Counted from the first letter of the stretch, positions 1 through 9,549 are shown. The stretch: DNA of 64,000 nt from Burkholderia humptydooensis (GCF_001513745.1 NZ_CP013382.1:868001-932000), one strand, 5' to 3'. The notes: generated from the sequence alone by a model not told the origin. Numbers and translations are program-made.

Positions 1-1
1 G

Positions 2-1402
2 AACTGTGCGCTCGTGCAGACGCCGCATCATTTCTTCTCGCCGGACCCGTTCGAGCGCAACCTCGGCACGTTCCGCCGCGTGCCGAACGAGGGCAGCCTG
101 TTCTACGGGCTCGTGCAGGCGGGCAACGACCTGTGGAACGCCGCGTTCTTCTGCGGCTCGTGCGCGGTGCTCAAGCGCGGCCCGCTCGAAGAGGTCGGCG
201 GCGTCGCGGTCGAGACCGTCACCGAGGACGCGCACACCGCGCTCAAGCTGCATCGCCGCGGCTACACGAGCGCCTATCTGCCGACCGTGCAGGCCGCGGG
301 CCTCGCGACCGAAAGCCTCGCGGGCCACATCCGGCAGCGCGCGCGCTGGGCGCGCGGAATGGCGCAGATCTTCCGGATCGACAATCCGTTCGTCGGCCGC
401 GGCCTCGGCTTCTTCCAGCGCGTGTGCTACGGCAACGCGATGCTGCATTTCTTCTACGGCATTCCGCGGCTCGTGTTCCTGACGATGCCGATCGCGTACC
501 TGTTCTTCCACCTGTATTTCATCAACGCGTCGGCGCTCGCGCTCGCCAGCTACGTGCTGCCGTACATGGCGCTCGCGCACGTCGCGAACGCGCGGATGCA
601 GGGGCGCTTCAGGCATTCGTTCTGGGCCGAGGTGTACGAATCGGTGCTCGCGTGGTACATCGCGCTGCCGACGACGATCGCGTTCCTGAGCCCGAAGCAC
701 GGCAAGTTCAACGTGACCGCGAAGGGCGGGCGGATCGACGAAGGCTACGTCGACTGGGCGACGTCCAGGCCCTATCTCGCGCTCTTCGTGCTGAACGTCG
801 CGGCGATCTTCGCGGGCGGCGTGCGGCTTGCCGCGGGCGGCGGCGACGAGGCGTCGACGATCCTGATGAACGTCGCGTGGGCGCTGTACAACCTCGCGAT
901 GCTCGGCGCGGCGCTCGCGGTCGCGCGCGAGGCGAAGCAGGTGCGCGTCACGCACCGGATCGCGATGCGGGTGCCGGCGACGCTGCTTCTCGCCGACGGC
1001 ACGACGGCCGCGTGCCACACGAAGGACTACTCGGCGGGCGGCCTCGGGCTCGATGCGGTGCCGGGTGCGCGCATCGCGCTCGGCGACACGCTCGACGTCT
1101 GCGTGAGCCGCGGCGACCGGCCGTTCCATTTCCCGGTGCGCGTGACCCGCGTCGACGCCACGCATCTCGGCGTGCAGTTCGAGCGGCTGACGCTCGAGCA
1201 GGAGCGCCAGCTCGTGCAGTGCACGTTCGGCCGCGCGGACGCGTGGCTCGACTGGCGCGACGCGAACCGCGACGCCGACGACGCGCCGCTGCGCGGGCTG
1301 AAGGAGGTGCTCGCGATGGGGTTCGCTGGCTACGCGCGGATGCTGCGGGCAGCGACGAGCGCGATGCGGGCAAGACGCGCGGCCGACCGGACGCGTCATT
1401 GA
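2..1402 (+). CDS. bcsA: Cellulose synthase catalytic subunit, 3' part (start lies before the window)
   Basis: This is the C-terminal 466 residues of a processive family 2 glycosyltransferase that polymerises UDP-glucose and extrudes cellulose through the inner membrane. The open frame runs in from the window edge. The text PHHFFSPDPFERN is the conserved BcsA stretch after the DxD region, TEDAHTALKLH carries the catalytic TED, and QRARWARGM is the QxxRW product-binding motif. Several membrane helices follow. The C-terminal part has a PilZ domain, with the arginines of RVTHRIAMRVP and the DYSAGG motif expected to bind cyclic di-GMP. bcsG and bcsR follow on the same strand, so this is the end of a cellulose operon. 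Only the N-terminus is missing. Confidence 0.95.
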   Translation, partial: NCALVQTPHHFFSPDPFERNLGTFRRVPNEGSLFYGLVQAGNDLWNAAFFCGSCAVLKRGPLEEVGGVAVETVTEDAHTALKLHRRGYTSAYLPTVQAAGLATESLAGHIRQRARWARGMAQIFRIDNPFVGRGLGFFQRVCYGNAMLHFFYGIPRLVFLTMPIAYLFFHLYFINASALALASYVLPYMALAHVANARMQGRFRHSFWAEVYESVLAWYIALPTTIAFLSPKHGKFNVTAKGGRIDEGYVDWATSRPYLALFVLNVAAIFAGGVRLAAGGGDEASTILMNVAWALYNLAMLGAALAVAREAKQVRVTHRIAMRVPATLLLADGTTAACHTKDYSAGGLGLDAVPGARIALGDTLDVCVSRGDRPFHFPVRVTRVDATHLGVQFERLTLEQERQLVQCTFGRADAWLDWRDANRDADDAPLRGLKEVLAMGFAGYARMLRAATSAMRARRAADRTRH

Positions 1403-1435
1403 CGCGCCGATTCAACTGACGACGGAGCCACGTCG

Positions 1436-3001
1436 ATGACGTTCTGGAATCTGTATTTCATTCTGAAGCTCTATCTGTTCGCGGCGGGCCATCTGAAGCC
1501 GCTGTGGATCGCGAACCTCGGTTTCGCGCTCGCGCTCGCACTGAGCTCGCCGGTGAGGCGGCGCGGCTTGCGGCTGCTGCGCCACGCGCTCGCGTTCGTG
1601 ATCGGCGTGCCGCTGATGTACTACGAAGCGGACGTGCCGCCGTTCGCGCGGCTCGTCGAAACGCTCGGCAGCCTGCGCTCGTTCAGCGTCGGCTACTGGA
1701 TGGAGCTCGTGCCGCGCTTCGTGCCGCCGATGCTCGCGCTGATCGCGCTCGGCGTCGTGATCGGCTATCTGATCGTCAATCGCTGGCTGCGCGTCGCGAC
1801 GTTCGTGCTGCTCGCGCTGATCGCGCTGCCCGTGTGGCAGGCGGGCAGCGCGGCGCTCGCGCGCCTCGACGCGGCGGCCGTGGCCGCCGGGGCCGCGTCC
1901 GGGCCGGTTGAAACGGGGCGCGCCGCGCAGCCGCAGGATCACAACGCGGCGCTTGCCGCGTTCCGCTCGCAGGAATCGCAGCGGCAGGTGACGTTCGGCC
2001 GCCCGAGCGCCGATCCGGCGACGCAGTTCGACGTGATCGTGCTGCACGTCTGTTCGCTGTCGTGGGACGACCTCGACGTCGCGAAGCTGCGCAATCATCC
2101 GCTGCTGGGCCATTTCGACTATCTGTTCACGCACTTCAGCACGGCGGCGAGCTACAGCGGCCCGGCCGCGATCCGCGTGCTGCGCGCGAGCTGCGGGCAG
2201 GAGGCGCACGCGGACCTGTACAAGCCCGCGCCCGCGCAGTGCCATCTGTTCGCGCAGCTCGCGGGCGCCGGCTTCGCGCCGCAGACGCTGCTCAACCACG
2301 ACGGCCACTTCGACAATTTCCTGCAGTTGATCCGCGACAACATCGGCGTGCCGAACGCGCCGATGATCCCGAACGCGGACGCGCCCGTCGCGATGCACGC
2401 GTTCGACGGCTCGGCGATCAAGGACGACTATGCGACGCTCGCGAACTGGTACGCGAAGCGCGGCGCGACCCTGGGCCCCGTCGCGCTGTACTACAACACG
2501 ATCAGCCTGCACGACGGCAATCAGTTGACGAGCGGCCGGATGTCGAGCCTCGACTCGTATCCGCTGCGCGCGCGCAAGCTGATGGACGATTTCGACCGCT
2601 TCGCGGATCTGGTCGCCGCATCGGGCCGCCGCGCGGTGATCGTGTTCGTGCCCGAGCACGGCGCGGCGCTGCGCGGCGACGAGAAGCAGGTGGCGGGGCT
2701 GCGCGAGATTCCGACGCCGCGGATCGTGCACGGGCCGGTCGGCGTGCGGCTCGTCGGCTTCAAGGGCGACCACGGCGCGACGACCGTGATCGACGCGCCG
2801 GCGAGCTTCCTCGCGGTCGCGCAACTGCTGTCGAATCTCGTGTCGAACAGCCCGTTCAAGCCGGGCGTGACGCTGTCGCAATACGCGGCCGATCTGCCGC
2901 AGACGCGCATGATCGGCGAGAACGAAGGCACGGTGACGATGACGACGCCGACGGGCTACGCGGTGAAGACGCCGGACGGCGTATGGATCGAGGAAAAATG
3001 A
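1436..3001 (+). CDS. bcsG: BcsG cellulose phosphoethanolamine transferase
   Basis: A 521-residue protein with four N-terminal membrane helices (within residues 1-130) and a C-terminal periplasmic alkaline-phosphatase-like domain. It matches BcsG, which moves phosphoethanolamine from lipid onto nascent cellulose. Family features seen: FDVIVLHVCSLSWDD at the start of the catalytic domain, TAASYSGPAAIR around the expected nucleophilic serine, YYNTISLHDGN, and FVPEHGAALRGD near the metal site. It starts 33 bp after bcsA and its stop overlaps the start of bcsR. Its presence suggests that the cellulose made here is phosphoethanolamine-modified. The length is normal and no lesion is visible. Confidence 0.92.
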   Translation: MTFWNLYFILKLYLFAAGHLKPLWIANLGFALALALSSPVRRRGLRLLRHALAFVIGVPLMYYEADVPPFARLVETLGSLRSFSVGYWMELVPRFVPPMLALIALGVVIGYLIVNRWLRVATFVLLALIALPVWQAGSAALARLDAAAVAAGAASGPVETGRAAQPQDHNAALAAFRSQESQRQVTFGRPSADPATQFDVIVLHVCSLSWDDLDVAKLRNHPLLGHFDYLFTHFSTAASYSGPAAIRVLRASCGQEAHADLYKPAPAQCHLFAQLAGAGFAPQTLLNHDGHFDNFLQLIRDNIGVPNAPMIPNADAPVAMHAFDGSAIKDDYATLANWYAKRGATLGPVALYYNTISLHDGNQLTSGRMSSLDSYPLRARKLMDDFDRFADLVAASGRRAVIVFVPEHGAALRGDEKQVAGLREIPTPRIVHGPVGVRLVGFKGDHGATTVIDAPASFLAVAQLLSNLVSNSPFKPGVTLSQYAADLPQTRMIGENEGTVTMTTPTGYAVKTPDGVWIEEK

Positions 3002-3195
3002 CGAACGGGAATCCGGACACGGCGGCGATGGCGCGCGGCGGTGAGCCGCTGCCGTCGAACGACATTGCGGGGCTCGCGCGCCGCGTGCGCGAGATCGATC
3101 CGTCGCGCTATCTCGACGAGCAGGCGCGGCTCGCGTACCACGATGCGCTCGACCGGTGGCCGCTGCTCGCGAAGCTGATGGGGCTCGCGGATTGA
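2998..3195 (+). CDS. bcsR: BcsR-like small cellulose biosynthesis protein
   Basis: A 65-residue protein starting at the ATG that overlaps the bcsG stop (ATGA). The C-terminal text YLDEQARLAYHDALDRWPLL resembles the BcsR/YhjR signature (LAxALxRWPLL), a small cytoplasmic regulator of the Bcs complex in enterobacteria. It is short and overlaps a longer reading frame in which only this tail is likely real. Placing it after bcsG differs from the E. coli order, where bcsR opens the bcsQABZC operon. The assignment rests on the C-terminal motif and the neighbours. Confidence 0.75.
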   Translation: MTNGNPDTAAMARGGEPLPSNDIAGLARRVREIDPSRYLDEQARLAYHDALDRWPLLAKLMGLAD

Positions 3196-3242
3196 CGCAG
3201 GCGGGCTTCGTCGCGCGATGCGCGCGGCGCCGCGCCGCCCGC

Positions 3243-4076
3243 TCAATACGGCCGGTCGCCGACGATCGTCGCGCGATGCATCACCCGGTGCGTTTTCCCA
3301 TAGTCGTTCACCGCGTAGTGGATCGTCGAGCGGTTGTCCCAGAACGCGACGTCGCCCGGCTGCCAGCGCCAGCGCAGCGTGAACTCGGGCCGCGACTGAT
3401 GCGCGAACAGGAAGCGCAGTAGCGCCGCGCTTTCTTCGTCGGGCAGCTCGTTGATCTCGGTCGTGAAGCCCTCGTTGACGAACAGCGCATGGCGGCCGTT
3501 CTCCGGATGCGTGCGCACGACGGGATGCGTGACGCCCGGATGCGTCGCGCGCGTTTCTTCCCAGCGCGCGCGATCCTCCGCTGTGAGGCCGAAGCGCTTC
3601 AGCGGAAACGACTTCGTGAAGTCGTGCTGCGCGGTGAGGCCGTCGAGCTGTGTCTTCACGCGATCGGACAGCGCGTCGTAAGCGGCGAAGCCGCTGCCCC
3701 ACAGCGTGTCGCCGCCCGTCTCGGGCAGCGTGCGCGCGGCGAGGATCGACGCGCGCGGCGGCGTTTCGACGAACGTCACGTCCGTATGCCAGATCGCGTT
3801 GTCCTTCAGGTCGAACACGGCGTTGTCGAGCACCATGATCTCGCGCGCATCCGGATGCGACGGATAGATCGGATGAACGTGCAGATCGCCGAAACCGGCC
3901 GCGAAGTCGCGATGCTGGACCGCGCTCAGGCGCTGGCCGCGAAAGAACAGCACCTGATGGCGCGCGAGCGCGGCGCGGAGGTCGTCGCGCAGGTCGTCGG
4001 TCGCGTTCGAGAGGTCCACGTCGTCGACGATCGCGCCGATCGCGGGTGTCAGTCGGGTCAGTTTCAGTCGGGTCAT
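3243..4076 (-). CDS. tauD: TauD taurine/alpha-ketoglutarate dioxygenase
   Basis: A 277-residue Fe(II)/2-oxoglutarate oxygenase that would release sulfite from taurine. It starts at [15 protein letters not shown], which fits the family N-terminus. The reading frame stays open about 125 codons further upstream, but that part has no TauD homology. The iron ligands are seen as WHTD (HxD) and a distal His in the stretch after NRSTIHYA. Arginines near [17 protein letters not shown] fit 2-oxoglutarate binding. It is divergent from tauABC across 289 bp, which must hold both promoters. The enterobacterial order is tauABCD on one strand, so the split layout is a local feature. Confidence 0.92.
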   Translation of the reverse strand: MTRLKLTRLTPAIGAIVDDVDLSNATDDLRDDLRAALARHQVLFFRGQRLSAVQHRDFAAGFGDLHVHPIYPSHPDAREIMVLDNAVFDLKDNAIWHTDVTFVETPPRASILAARTLPETGGDTLWGSGFAAYDALSDRVKTQLDGLTAQHDFTKSFPLKRFGLTAEDRARWEETRATHPGVTHPVVRTHPENGRHALFVNEGFTTEINELPDEESAALLRFLFAHQSRPEFTLRWRWQPGDVAFWDNRSTIHYAVNDYGKTHRVMHRATIVGDRPY

Positions 4077-4365
4077 CGTCGGTCCGGATTCGGTGTGTCG
4101 GCGTCGGAGCGCGGCTTGCGTGCGCAGCCGGCGCTCGTGCGCCGCGCGTGGCGGAAAGCCGGAGAGTCTCGCAAAGCGCATGCGTGCGGTGAACCAACGA
4201 AATCCGCATTGCTTATCGTTGCGCCGGGATTGCAGCCGGCCCGGCGCAATCGCCGAATGCGCCGTCTCATATCCTTCGCAGATTTCGTTGTTTAACAGAC
4301 GGCGCGCATCCCGGTAATCTCGACGGCCATCCGAATTCAACGCATCCAGAAGAAGGGAAGGCCTC

Positions 4366-5376
4366 ATGATTCTCAAGCGCATCCTCGTCGCCGCGACGCT
4401 CGCCGTGGCCGTCTTTTCCGCGGTTCGTTCGCAGTCCGCATGGGCGGACACGGTGAACGTCGCCTATCAGTACGGCGCCGATCCGGCGAAGCTCGCGCAG
4501 GCGGGAGCCGCGTACGAGAAGGCCACCGGCTGGAAGATCAACTGGCGCCGCTTCGATTCGGGCGCGGACGTCGTCGCGGCGCTCGCATCCGGCGATGTCC
4601 AGATCGGCGACGTCGGGCAGAGCCCGTTCACCGCCGCGGTGTCGCGCGGCGTGCCGATCCAGGCGGTCGTGCTGAACGCGCTCACCGGCGTGTCGGAAGC
4701 GCTCGTCGTGCGCGGCGGCGCGCATATCGACAAGCCGGCCGATCTCGTCGGCAAGACGATCGCGACGCCTTACGCATCGAACTGCCACTATGCGCTGCTC
4801 GCCGCGCTCAAGCACTGGGGCATCGATGCGCAGCGCGTGAAGATCGTGAACCTCGGGCCGACGGAGATCGTCGCCGCGTGGGAGCGCGGCGTGATCGACG
4901 CCGCATACACGTGGGACCCGGCGCTCGGCCGCGCGAAGGCGAGCGGCGGCAAGGTGCTCGTCGATTCGGCCGAGGTCGGCAAGTGGGGCGCGCCGACGTT
5001 CGACCTGTGGGCGGTGCGCAGCGATTTCGCGCAGGCGCATCCGGATTTCGTGTCGAAGTTCGTGAGCGTGACGACGCAGGCGATCGCCGACTATCGCGCG
5101 AACGGCCGCGCGTGGACGAGCGCGTCGCCGCAGGTCGCCGCGATCTCGCGGCTGAGCGGCGCGACGACGGGCGACATTCCGCAACTGCTCGCGGGCAATC
5201 TCTATCCGACGGCCGCCGAGCAGGCGTCGCCCGAGCTGCTCGGCGGCGGGACGGCCGCCGCGATCGCGTCGACCGCGCGCTTCCTGAAGGAGCAGCGCAA
5301 GATCGACCGCGTGCTGCCCGATTATCGGCCGACGGTGACGGACCGGTTCGTCCGCGCGTCGGTCGCCGCGCGCTGA
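4366..5376 (+). CDS. tauA: TauA taurine ABC transporter periplasmic binding protein
   Basis: A 336-residue periplasmic solute-binding protein for taurine or a similar alkanesulfonate. A Sec signal peptide covers residues 1 to about 28 (hydrophobic core [12 protein letters not shown], cleavage near SAWA). The mature protein opens with [15 protein letters not shown] and contains [19 protein letters not shown], both typical of TauA. A good ribosome site (AAGGGAAGG) precedes the ATG. It is first in tauABC and is followed by tauB after 20 bp. Confidence 0.92.
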   Translation: MILKRILVAATLAVAVFSAVRSQSAWADTVNVAYQYGADPAKLAQAGAAYEKATGWKINWRRFDSGADVVAALASGDVQIGDVGQSPFTAAVSRGVPIQAVVLNALTGVSEALVVRGGAHIDKPADLVGKTIATPYASNCHYALLAALKHWGIDAQRVKIVNLGPTEIVAAWERGVIDAAYTWDPALGRAKASGGKVLVDSAEVGKWGAPTFDLWAVRSDFAQAHPDFVSKFVSVTTQAIADYRANGRAWTSASPQVAAISRLSGATTGDIPQLLAGNLYPTAAEQASPELLGGGTAAAIASTARFLKEQRKIDRVLPDYRPTVTDRFVRASVAAR

Positions 5377-5396
5377 TCCGACGCGGCGGCACCGGC

Positions 5397-6179
5397 ATGG
5401 CGAAGCTTTCCGCGCAACAGGTATCCGTCGTCTACGCGTCGCGCCGCGGCGCGCTGACGGCGCTCGAGAACGTATCGATGTCGGTCGGCAGCGGCGAGAT
5501 CGTCGTCGCGCTCGGCGCGTCCGGCTGCGGCAAGAGCACGCTGCTGTCGCTGCTCGCCGGCTTCCAGCCGCCGACGTCGGGCCGCGTGAGCGTGGACGGC
5601 GCGCCCGTCACGGGGCCCGGCGCCGATCGCGGCGTCGTGTTCCAGGACGACGCGCTGATGCCGTGGCTCAACGTGATCGACAACGTCGCGTTCGGGCTGC
5701 GGATGCAGGGCGTCGGCCGCGACGCACGCAACGCGCGGGCGCGCGACGTGCTGCGGCTCGTGAAGCTCGCGGGCTTCGAACAGCACCGGATCGACGAGAT
5801 TTCGGGCGGCATGCGTCAGCGCGTCGGGCTCGCGCGCGCGCTTGCCGCGGACCCGTCGTTCCTGCTGATGGACGAGCCGCTCGGCGCGCTCGACGCGCTG
5901 ACGCGCGAGCACATGCAGACGCTGCTGCTCGACGTGTGGCGCGCGACCGGCAAGGGCGTCTTTCTGATCACGCACAGCGTCGAGGAAGCGGTGTTGCTCG
6001 CGACCGAGCTGCTGATCCTGTCGCCGCGGCCGGGCCGGATCGTCGCGCGTCATTCGCTCGATTTCGCGCGGCGCTACGCGCACGGCGAATCGATGCGCTC
6101 GATCAAGAGCGATCCGCGCTTCACCGAAATCCATCTCGCGCTCGTCGAGCAGTTGATGCGCGAAACCGAGGAGGTCTGA
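5397..6179 (+). CDS. tauB: TauB taurine ABC transporter ATP-binding protein
   Basis: A 260-residue ABC ATPase. Walker A is [15 protein letters not shown] (about residues 38-52), the Q-loop is [14 protein letters not shown], the signature is [15 protein letters not shown] and Walker B is [15 protein letters not shown], followed by the H-loop (LITHSVEEA). It powers the tauC permease. The ATG at 5397 was chosen because it opens the family N-terminus ([13 protein letters not shown]); the frame stays open far upstream in the tauA shadow. The gene sits between tauA and tauC on one strand. Confidence 0.92.
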   Translation: MAKLSAQQVSVVYASRRGALTALENVSMSVGSGEIVVALGASGCGKSTLLSLLAGFQPPTSGRVSVDGAPVTGPGADRGVVFQDDALMPWLNVIDNVAFGLRMQGVGRDARNARARDVLRLVKLAGFEQHRIDEISGGMRQRVGLARALAADPSFLLMDEPLGALDALTREHMQTLLLDVWRATGKGVFLITHSVEEAVLLATELLILSPRPGRIVARHSLDFARRYAHGESMRSIKSDPRFTEIHLALVEQLMRETEEV

Positions 6180-6181
6180 CG

Positions 6182-7036
6182 TTGGCCGCGACCGAACCGA
6201 ATTCCGATCTCGCCCTGCCGCTTTCGGCGACGAACGCGGCCGCCGCGGCGTTGCGCGTGCGCCGCGGGTTGCGCGTGCATGCGGGCCACGCGGCCGCGCT
6301 CGCGACGTGGGTCGCGCTCGTCGCCGGATGGTGGCTCGCGGCGCGCTTCGAATGGGTGCCGGCCGCGCTGCTGCCGGGCCCCGAGGCCGTGCTGCGCAAG
6401 CTCGTCGTGCTGAGCACCGAGGGCTTCGACGATGCGACGCTAGGCCAGCATCTGCTCGCGAGCCTGTCGCGGATCGCGACGGCGTTCGCGCTCGCGGTCG
6501 TCACCGCGATTCCGGTAGGCATCCTGATCGCGACGAACCGGATCGTGCGCGGCGTCGTCGATCCGGTCGTCGAGTTCTACCGCCCGATTCCGCCGCTCGC
6601 GTACTTGCCGCTGATGGTCGTCTGGTTCGGGATCGGCGATGCGTCGAAAGTCCTGCTGATCTATCTGACGATGTTCGCGCCGCTCGCGATCGCGACCGCC
6701 GCGGGCGCAAGCGGCGTATCGGAAAGCCGCCTGCGCGCGGCCGCTTCGCTCGGCGCGACGCGCTTCAAGCTGCTGCGCCACGTCGTGCTGCCGAGCGCGC
6801 TGCCCGACATCCTGACCGGCGTGCGCATCGCGCTGGGCGCGGGGTGGTCGACGCTCGTCGCGGCGGAGCTGATCGCGGCGACGCGCGGGCTCGGCTTCAT
6901 GTTGTACTCGGCGTCGCGGTTCCTCGTGACGGACGTCGTGATCGCGGGGATCCTCGTGATCGGCGCGATTGCGCTCGCGCTGGAAATCGGCTTGCGCGCG
7001 TTGCAGCGGCGATTGACGCCGTGGCGGGCGGATTAG
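6182..7036 (+). CDS. tauC: TauC taurine ABC transporter permease
   Basis: A 284-residue inner-membrane permease of the BPD_transp_1 family with about six membrane helices. The EAA loop is seen around AAASLGATRFKLLRHVVLPSA. The start is a TTG at 6182, chosen because a strong GAGGAGG lies 8 nt before it and the tauB stop is just upstream. The TAG stop (7034-7036) is also the first three bases of the inverted-repeat element described at 7034-7320, so the element abuts the gene exactly. Confidence 0.9.
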   Translation: MAATEPNSDLALPLSATNAAAAALRVRRGLRVHAGHAAALATWVALVAGWWLAARFEWVPAALLPGPEAVLRKLVVLSTEGFDDATLGQHLLASLSRIATAFALAVVTAIPVGILIATNRIVRGVVDPVVEFYRPIPPLAYLPLMVVWFGIGDASKVLLIYLTMFAPLAIATAAGASGVSESRLRAAASLGATRFKLLRHVVLPSALPDILTGVRIALGAGWSTLVAAELIAATRGLGFMLYSASRFLVTDVVIAGILVIGAIALALEIGLRALQRRLTPWRAD

Positions 7037-7320
7037 GGTCTGTTTACATACGGAACGTGCATGCGAATGCCCGAAATCGCCCGTAGGGCAAGAAGTGAGG
7101 AGTGCCGTTTGGCCGAGCCAAACAAGCGACGAGCGACGCCGCCCTACGGGCGATTTCGGGCATTCCCCTGGAATGGATTCCAAGTTTGGGGTTGCCACGA
7201 GAACGGCCGCTCGCCGCGTTGCGCTCCTTGCGAATACGTCCAGTATTCGCCGCGTCACGCGCCTCGCGAGCGGCCGTTCTCGTGGCAACGCATGCACGTT
7301 CCGTATGTAAACAGACCCTA
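7034..7320. repeat. 287-bp nested inverted-repeat (cloverleaf) element
   Basis: Perfect 32-bp terminal inverted repeats lie at 7034-7065 and 7289-7320. Inside are two further perfect stems: 24 bp (7066-7089 with 7141-7164) and 23 bp (7191-7213 with 7267-7289). Each encloses a smaller hairpin (about 7107-7123 and 7230-7250). A short palindrome, TGGAATGGATTCCA (7170-7183), lies between them. Most of the element can pair with itself as a cloverleaf. It has no convincing ORF. It sits between the convergent tauC and flavin oxidoreductase genes, and the right arm is followed at once by a second partial copy of the arm start. The terminal sequence recurs at 62642-62694. It looks like a non-autonomous, MITE-like or REP-like element; the family is not recognised. 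Confidence 0.85.
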
Positions 7321-7328
7321 GGGTCTGT

Positions 7329-8654
7329 TCAATGCGCGTCGTGCCGCTGCCCGCCGGCGATCGACGTCGTCGATCCATGCGCGGCCGACGCTTCGGATGA
7401 CGAAGCACGCAGGCGCCTCGCCTTGAAGATCGCACAGCCCTTCGACGACAGATCGAGCAGGAACGACTTCAGCGCGTTCTCGTCGGGGATCGGATTGCGC
7501 CCCTTGCCGATTCGATGGAGCTGCCGCGTGTACCACGTGATCTCGAGCGAGCCGAGGCTGTCGAGGTATTTGACGCCCGTGCTGAGCGGCTTCACGCGAT
7601 GCCGCGTTTCCTCGCCGCGCAACAGCCGCGCGGGCGCGTCGGGCTCGATCGCGAGGATGCGCCCGAGGCCGATCAGGTCGAGCGCGCCGTCGCGCAGCGG
7701 CGCCTGCATGCCGGCGAGGCTGCGGAAGCCGCCCGTGACCATCAGCGGCACCGTCACTTCGGCGCGCACCTTCTCGGCGAACGCGAGGAAATACGCTTCG
7801 CGCGCGATCGTCGACGCCTTGCGGTCGCCAAGCTGCATCACGGGCGCTTCGTAGGTGCCGCCGGAGATTTCGACCAGATCGATGCCCGCATCGACGAGCG
7901 CGCGGATCACGTCGCGCGATTCTTCCTCGGTGAAGCCGCCGCGCTGGAAATCGGCCGAATTGAGCTTGATGCCGATCGGAAAGTCCGGGCCGACCCGGCG
8001 TCGCACTTGCGCATACACCGCGAGCACGAAGCGCCGGCGATTCTCGGCGCTGCCGCCCCATTCGTCGGTGCGCTGGTTGTGCTGCGGCGACAGGAACTGA
8101 TTGATCAGATAGCCATGCGCGCCGTGCAACTGGACACCGGTGAAGCCCGCCTGCTGCGCGATGGCGGCCGTCGTCCCATAGCGCCGGATCAGATCGTCGA
8201 TCTCGGCGCTCGTCAGCGCGCGCGGCACCGCGAAATACGGCGACAGCTTCGGCCCGAAGCCGATCGCCGACGGCGCGACGGTCTCCGCGTTGAGTCCGCG
8301 TATTGCCTGCTTGCCCGGGTGATTGATCTGCATCCAGACCTCGCTGCCGTGCGATTTCGCGGCCGCGGCCCATTCGCGCAGGCGCGGCAGGTCGCGGTCG
8401 TCCTCGATCACGGCGTTGCCGGGCTCGCCGCGCGCCTGGCTGTCGATCATCACGTTGCCGGTGACGAGCAGCCCCGCGCCCGAATTCGACCAGCGCCGGT
8501 ACAGCGCGATCAACTGCGGCGTCACGCGGCCGTCGTGACCGCACAGCGCTTCGCTCAGCGCCGATTTCACGATGCGATTTTTCAGCACGACGCCGTTCGG
8601 CAGCGTGAGCGGCTGCGCGAGCAACGCGCCCGCGGCGGGATTCGGATCGGACAT
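7329..8654 (-). CDS. NADH:flavin oxidoreductase, old yellow enzyme family
   Basis: A 441-residue FMN-dependent oxidoreductase with a TIM-barrel fold. Visible features are LTLPNGVVLKNRIVKSALSE at the N-terminus, QINHPGKQA, the substrate-side HGAHGYLINQFLSP and the cofactor part RTDEWGGSAENRRRF, with LIGLGR near the phosphate site. The substrate cannot be told from sequence. The C-terminal 40 residues are low-complexity and run up to the neighbouring repeat element. The start ATG at 8654 fits the family. A strong inverted repeat sits 33 bp upstream (8687-8717) and may be its operator. Confidence 0.88.
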   Translation of the reverse strand: MSDPNPAAGALLAQPLTLPNGVVLKNRIVKSALSEALCGHDGRVTPQLIALYRRWSNSGAGLLVTGNVMIDSQARGEPGNAVIEDDRDLPRLREWAAAAKSHGSEVWMQINHPGKQAIRGLNAETVAPSAIGFGPKLSPYFAVPRALTSAEIDDLIRRYGTTAAIAQQAGFTGVQLHGAHGYLINQFLSPQHNQRTDEWGGSAENRRRFVLAVYAQVRRRVGPDFPIGIKLNSADFQRGGFTEEESRDVIRALVDAGIDLVEISGGTYEAPVMQLGDRKASTIAREAYFLAFAEKVRAEVTVPLMVTGGFRSLAGMQAPLRDGALDLIGLGRILAIEPDAPARLLRGEETRHRVKPLSTGVKYLDSLGSLEITWYTRQLHRIGKGRNPIPDENALKSFLLDLSSKGCAIFKARRLRASSSEASAAHGSTTSIAGGQRHDAH

Positions 8655-8686
8655 GGCGTGACGCTCCGGTTGGGTCGACGGTCAGG

Positions 8687-8717
8687 CATCCATCGATGAA
8701 TGTTACATCAATGGATG
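8687..8717. promoter_or_regulatory. Inverted-repeat operator candidate upstream of the flavin oxidoreductase
   Basis: CATCCATCGATG (8687-8698) and CATCAATGGATG (8706-8717) form 12-bp arms with one mismatch around AATGTTA. The site lies just before the start of the oxidoreductase gene, where a TetR-, MarR- or ArsR-type repressor would bind. No such regulator gene is adjacent. The function is inferred from position and symmetry only. Confidence 0.5.
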
Positions 8718-8940
8718 TATTTGTTGAGATCGTAGGTTCAAAATCGGAACTGAGTCAAGACGGGGTGACGCGGATGCCGATTCGGGTTCCGGAGCGGTCG
8801 AGCCGGGCGGCGCGCCGACGATGCGGTTAGAGGAGATCGCCCAATTCGGCGGCGCGCAGCGAAATCGCCAAAAAACAATCGGCAAGAAATCGGCAAAAAC
8901 GACAAGACGCGCGTCTCGCCCGAGGCGCCCGTATCGACGC

Positions 8941-9549
8941 TCAATGCATCGACAGACACGATGCGCACTGCTTGCGGCCCAGCGGCGCGAACGCGAGGCA
9001 CGGCAGGTCGACCGAGCACGCGGACAGGCTGCCGTCCGCGGACGCCATTGCGTTGCCGAGGCGATGCAGCGCGATGCCCGAGCGGCGGTACAGGCGCTCG
9101 ATCGACAGCGTCATCACGCCGACCACGCGCGTCGCGCCGAGCGACGCGGCCACCGTGAGCACCGACGGAAAGAAGTCCATCCCGAGCGGCTCGCGCCCGG
9201 TCGCGCGGCGGCGCCGGCGCGACGCGGCGAAGCGCGACATTTCCCAGACGGCCGGCGATTGCGGCGCGGGCGACGAGCCGAGCAGATGCGGAAACACGTC
9301 GCGCAGCAGATACGGGCCCGTCGTCGGCAGCAGGCGCGCATAGCCGCAGACTTCGCGCGCGTCGTCGAGCGCGACGACGTGAACCGTCGACGGACCGTCG
9401 AACTCGTCCCATTCCGCATGATCGTCATGCGCGCGACCCGCGATCGTCCAGCCGAGCCGGCGGACGAACACGTCGTAGCGATACGCGCCGAGATCGGTCT
9501 GGACGTGCGGCGGCAGTTCGTTCAATCGGCCCGCGATGATGTATGACAT
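8941..9549 (-). CDS. LuxI-family acyl-homoserine lactone synthase
   Basis: A 202-residue autoinducer synthase that would make an acyl-homoserine lactone from S-adenosylmethionine and an acyl-ACP. Conserved positions are seen in RYDVFVRRLGW (Arg, Phe, Trp), EWDEFD, CGYARLLPTTGPYLL and WEMSRFA (the core Glu and Arg). A GGAGA lies 9 nt before the ATG. It follows luxR in the same direction, 173 bp downstream of it. The position near the Bsa locus fits the third quorum-sensing pair of the pseudomallei group (called BpsI3/BtaI3); that name is my inference from context. No clear lux box is seen in the gap. Confidence 0.9.
   Translation of the reverse strand: MSYIIAGRLNELPPHVQTDLGAYRYDVFVRRLGWTIAGRAHDDHAEWDEFDGPSTVHVVALDDAREVCGYARLLPTTGPYLLRDVFPHLLGSSPAPQSPAVWEMSRFAASRRRRRATGREPLGMDFFPSVLTVAASLGATRVVGVMTLSIERLYRRSGIALHRLGNAMASADGSLSACSVDLPCLAFAPLGRKQCASCLSMH

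Noticed and set aside
4077..4451. An N-terminal extension of tauD by about 125 codons
   Set aside because: It has no homology to TauD and would overlap the tauA start and promoter. The internal ATG at 4076 fits the family.
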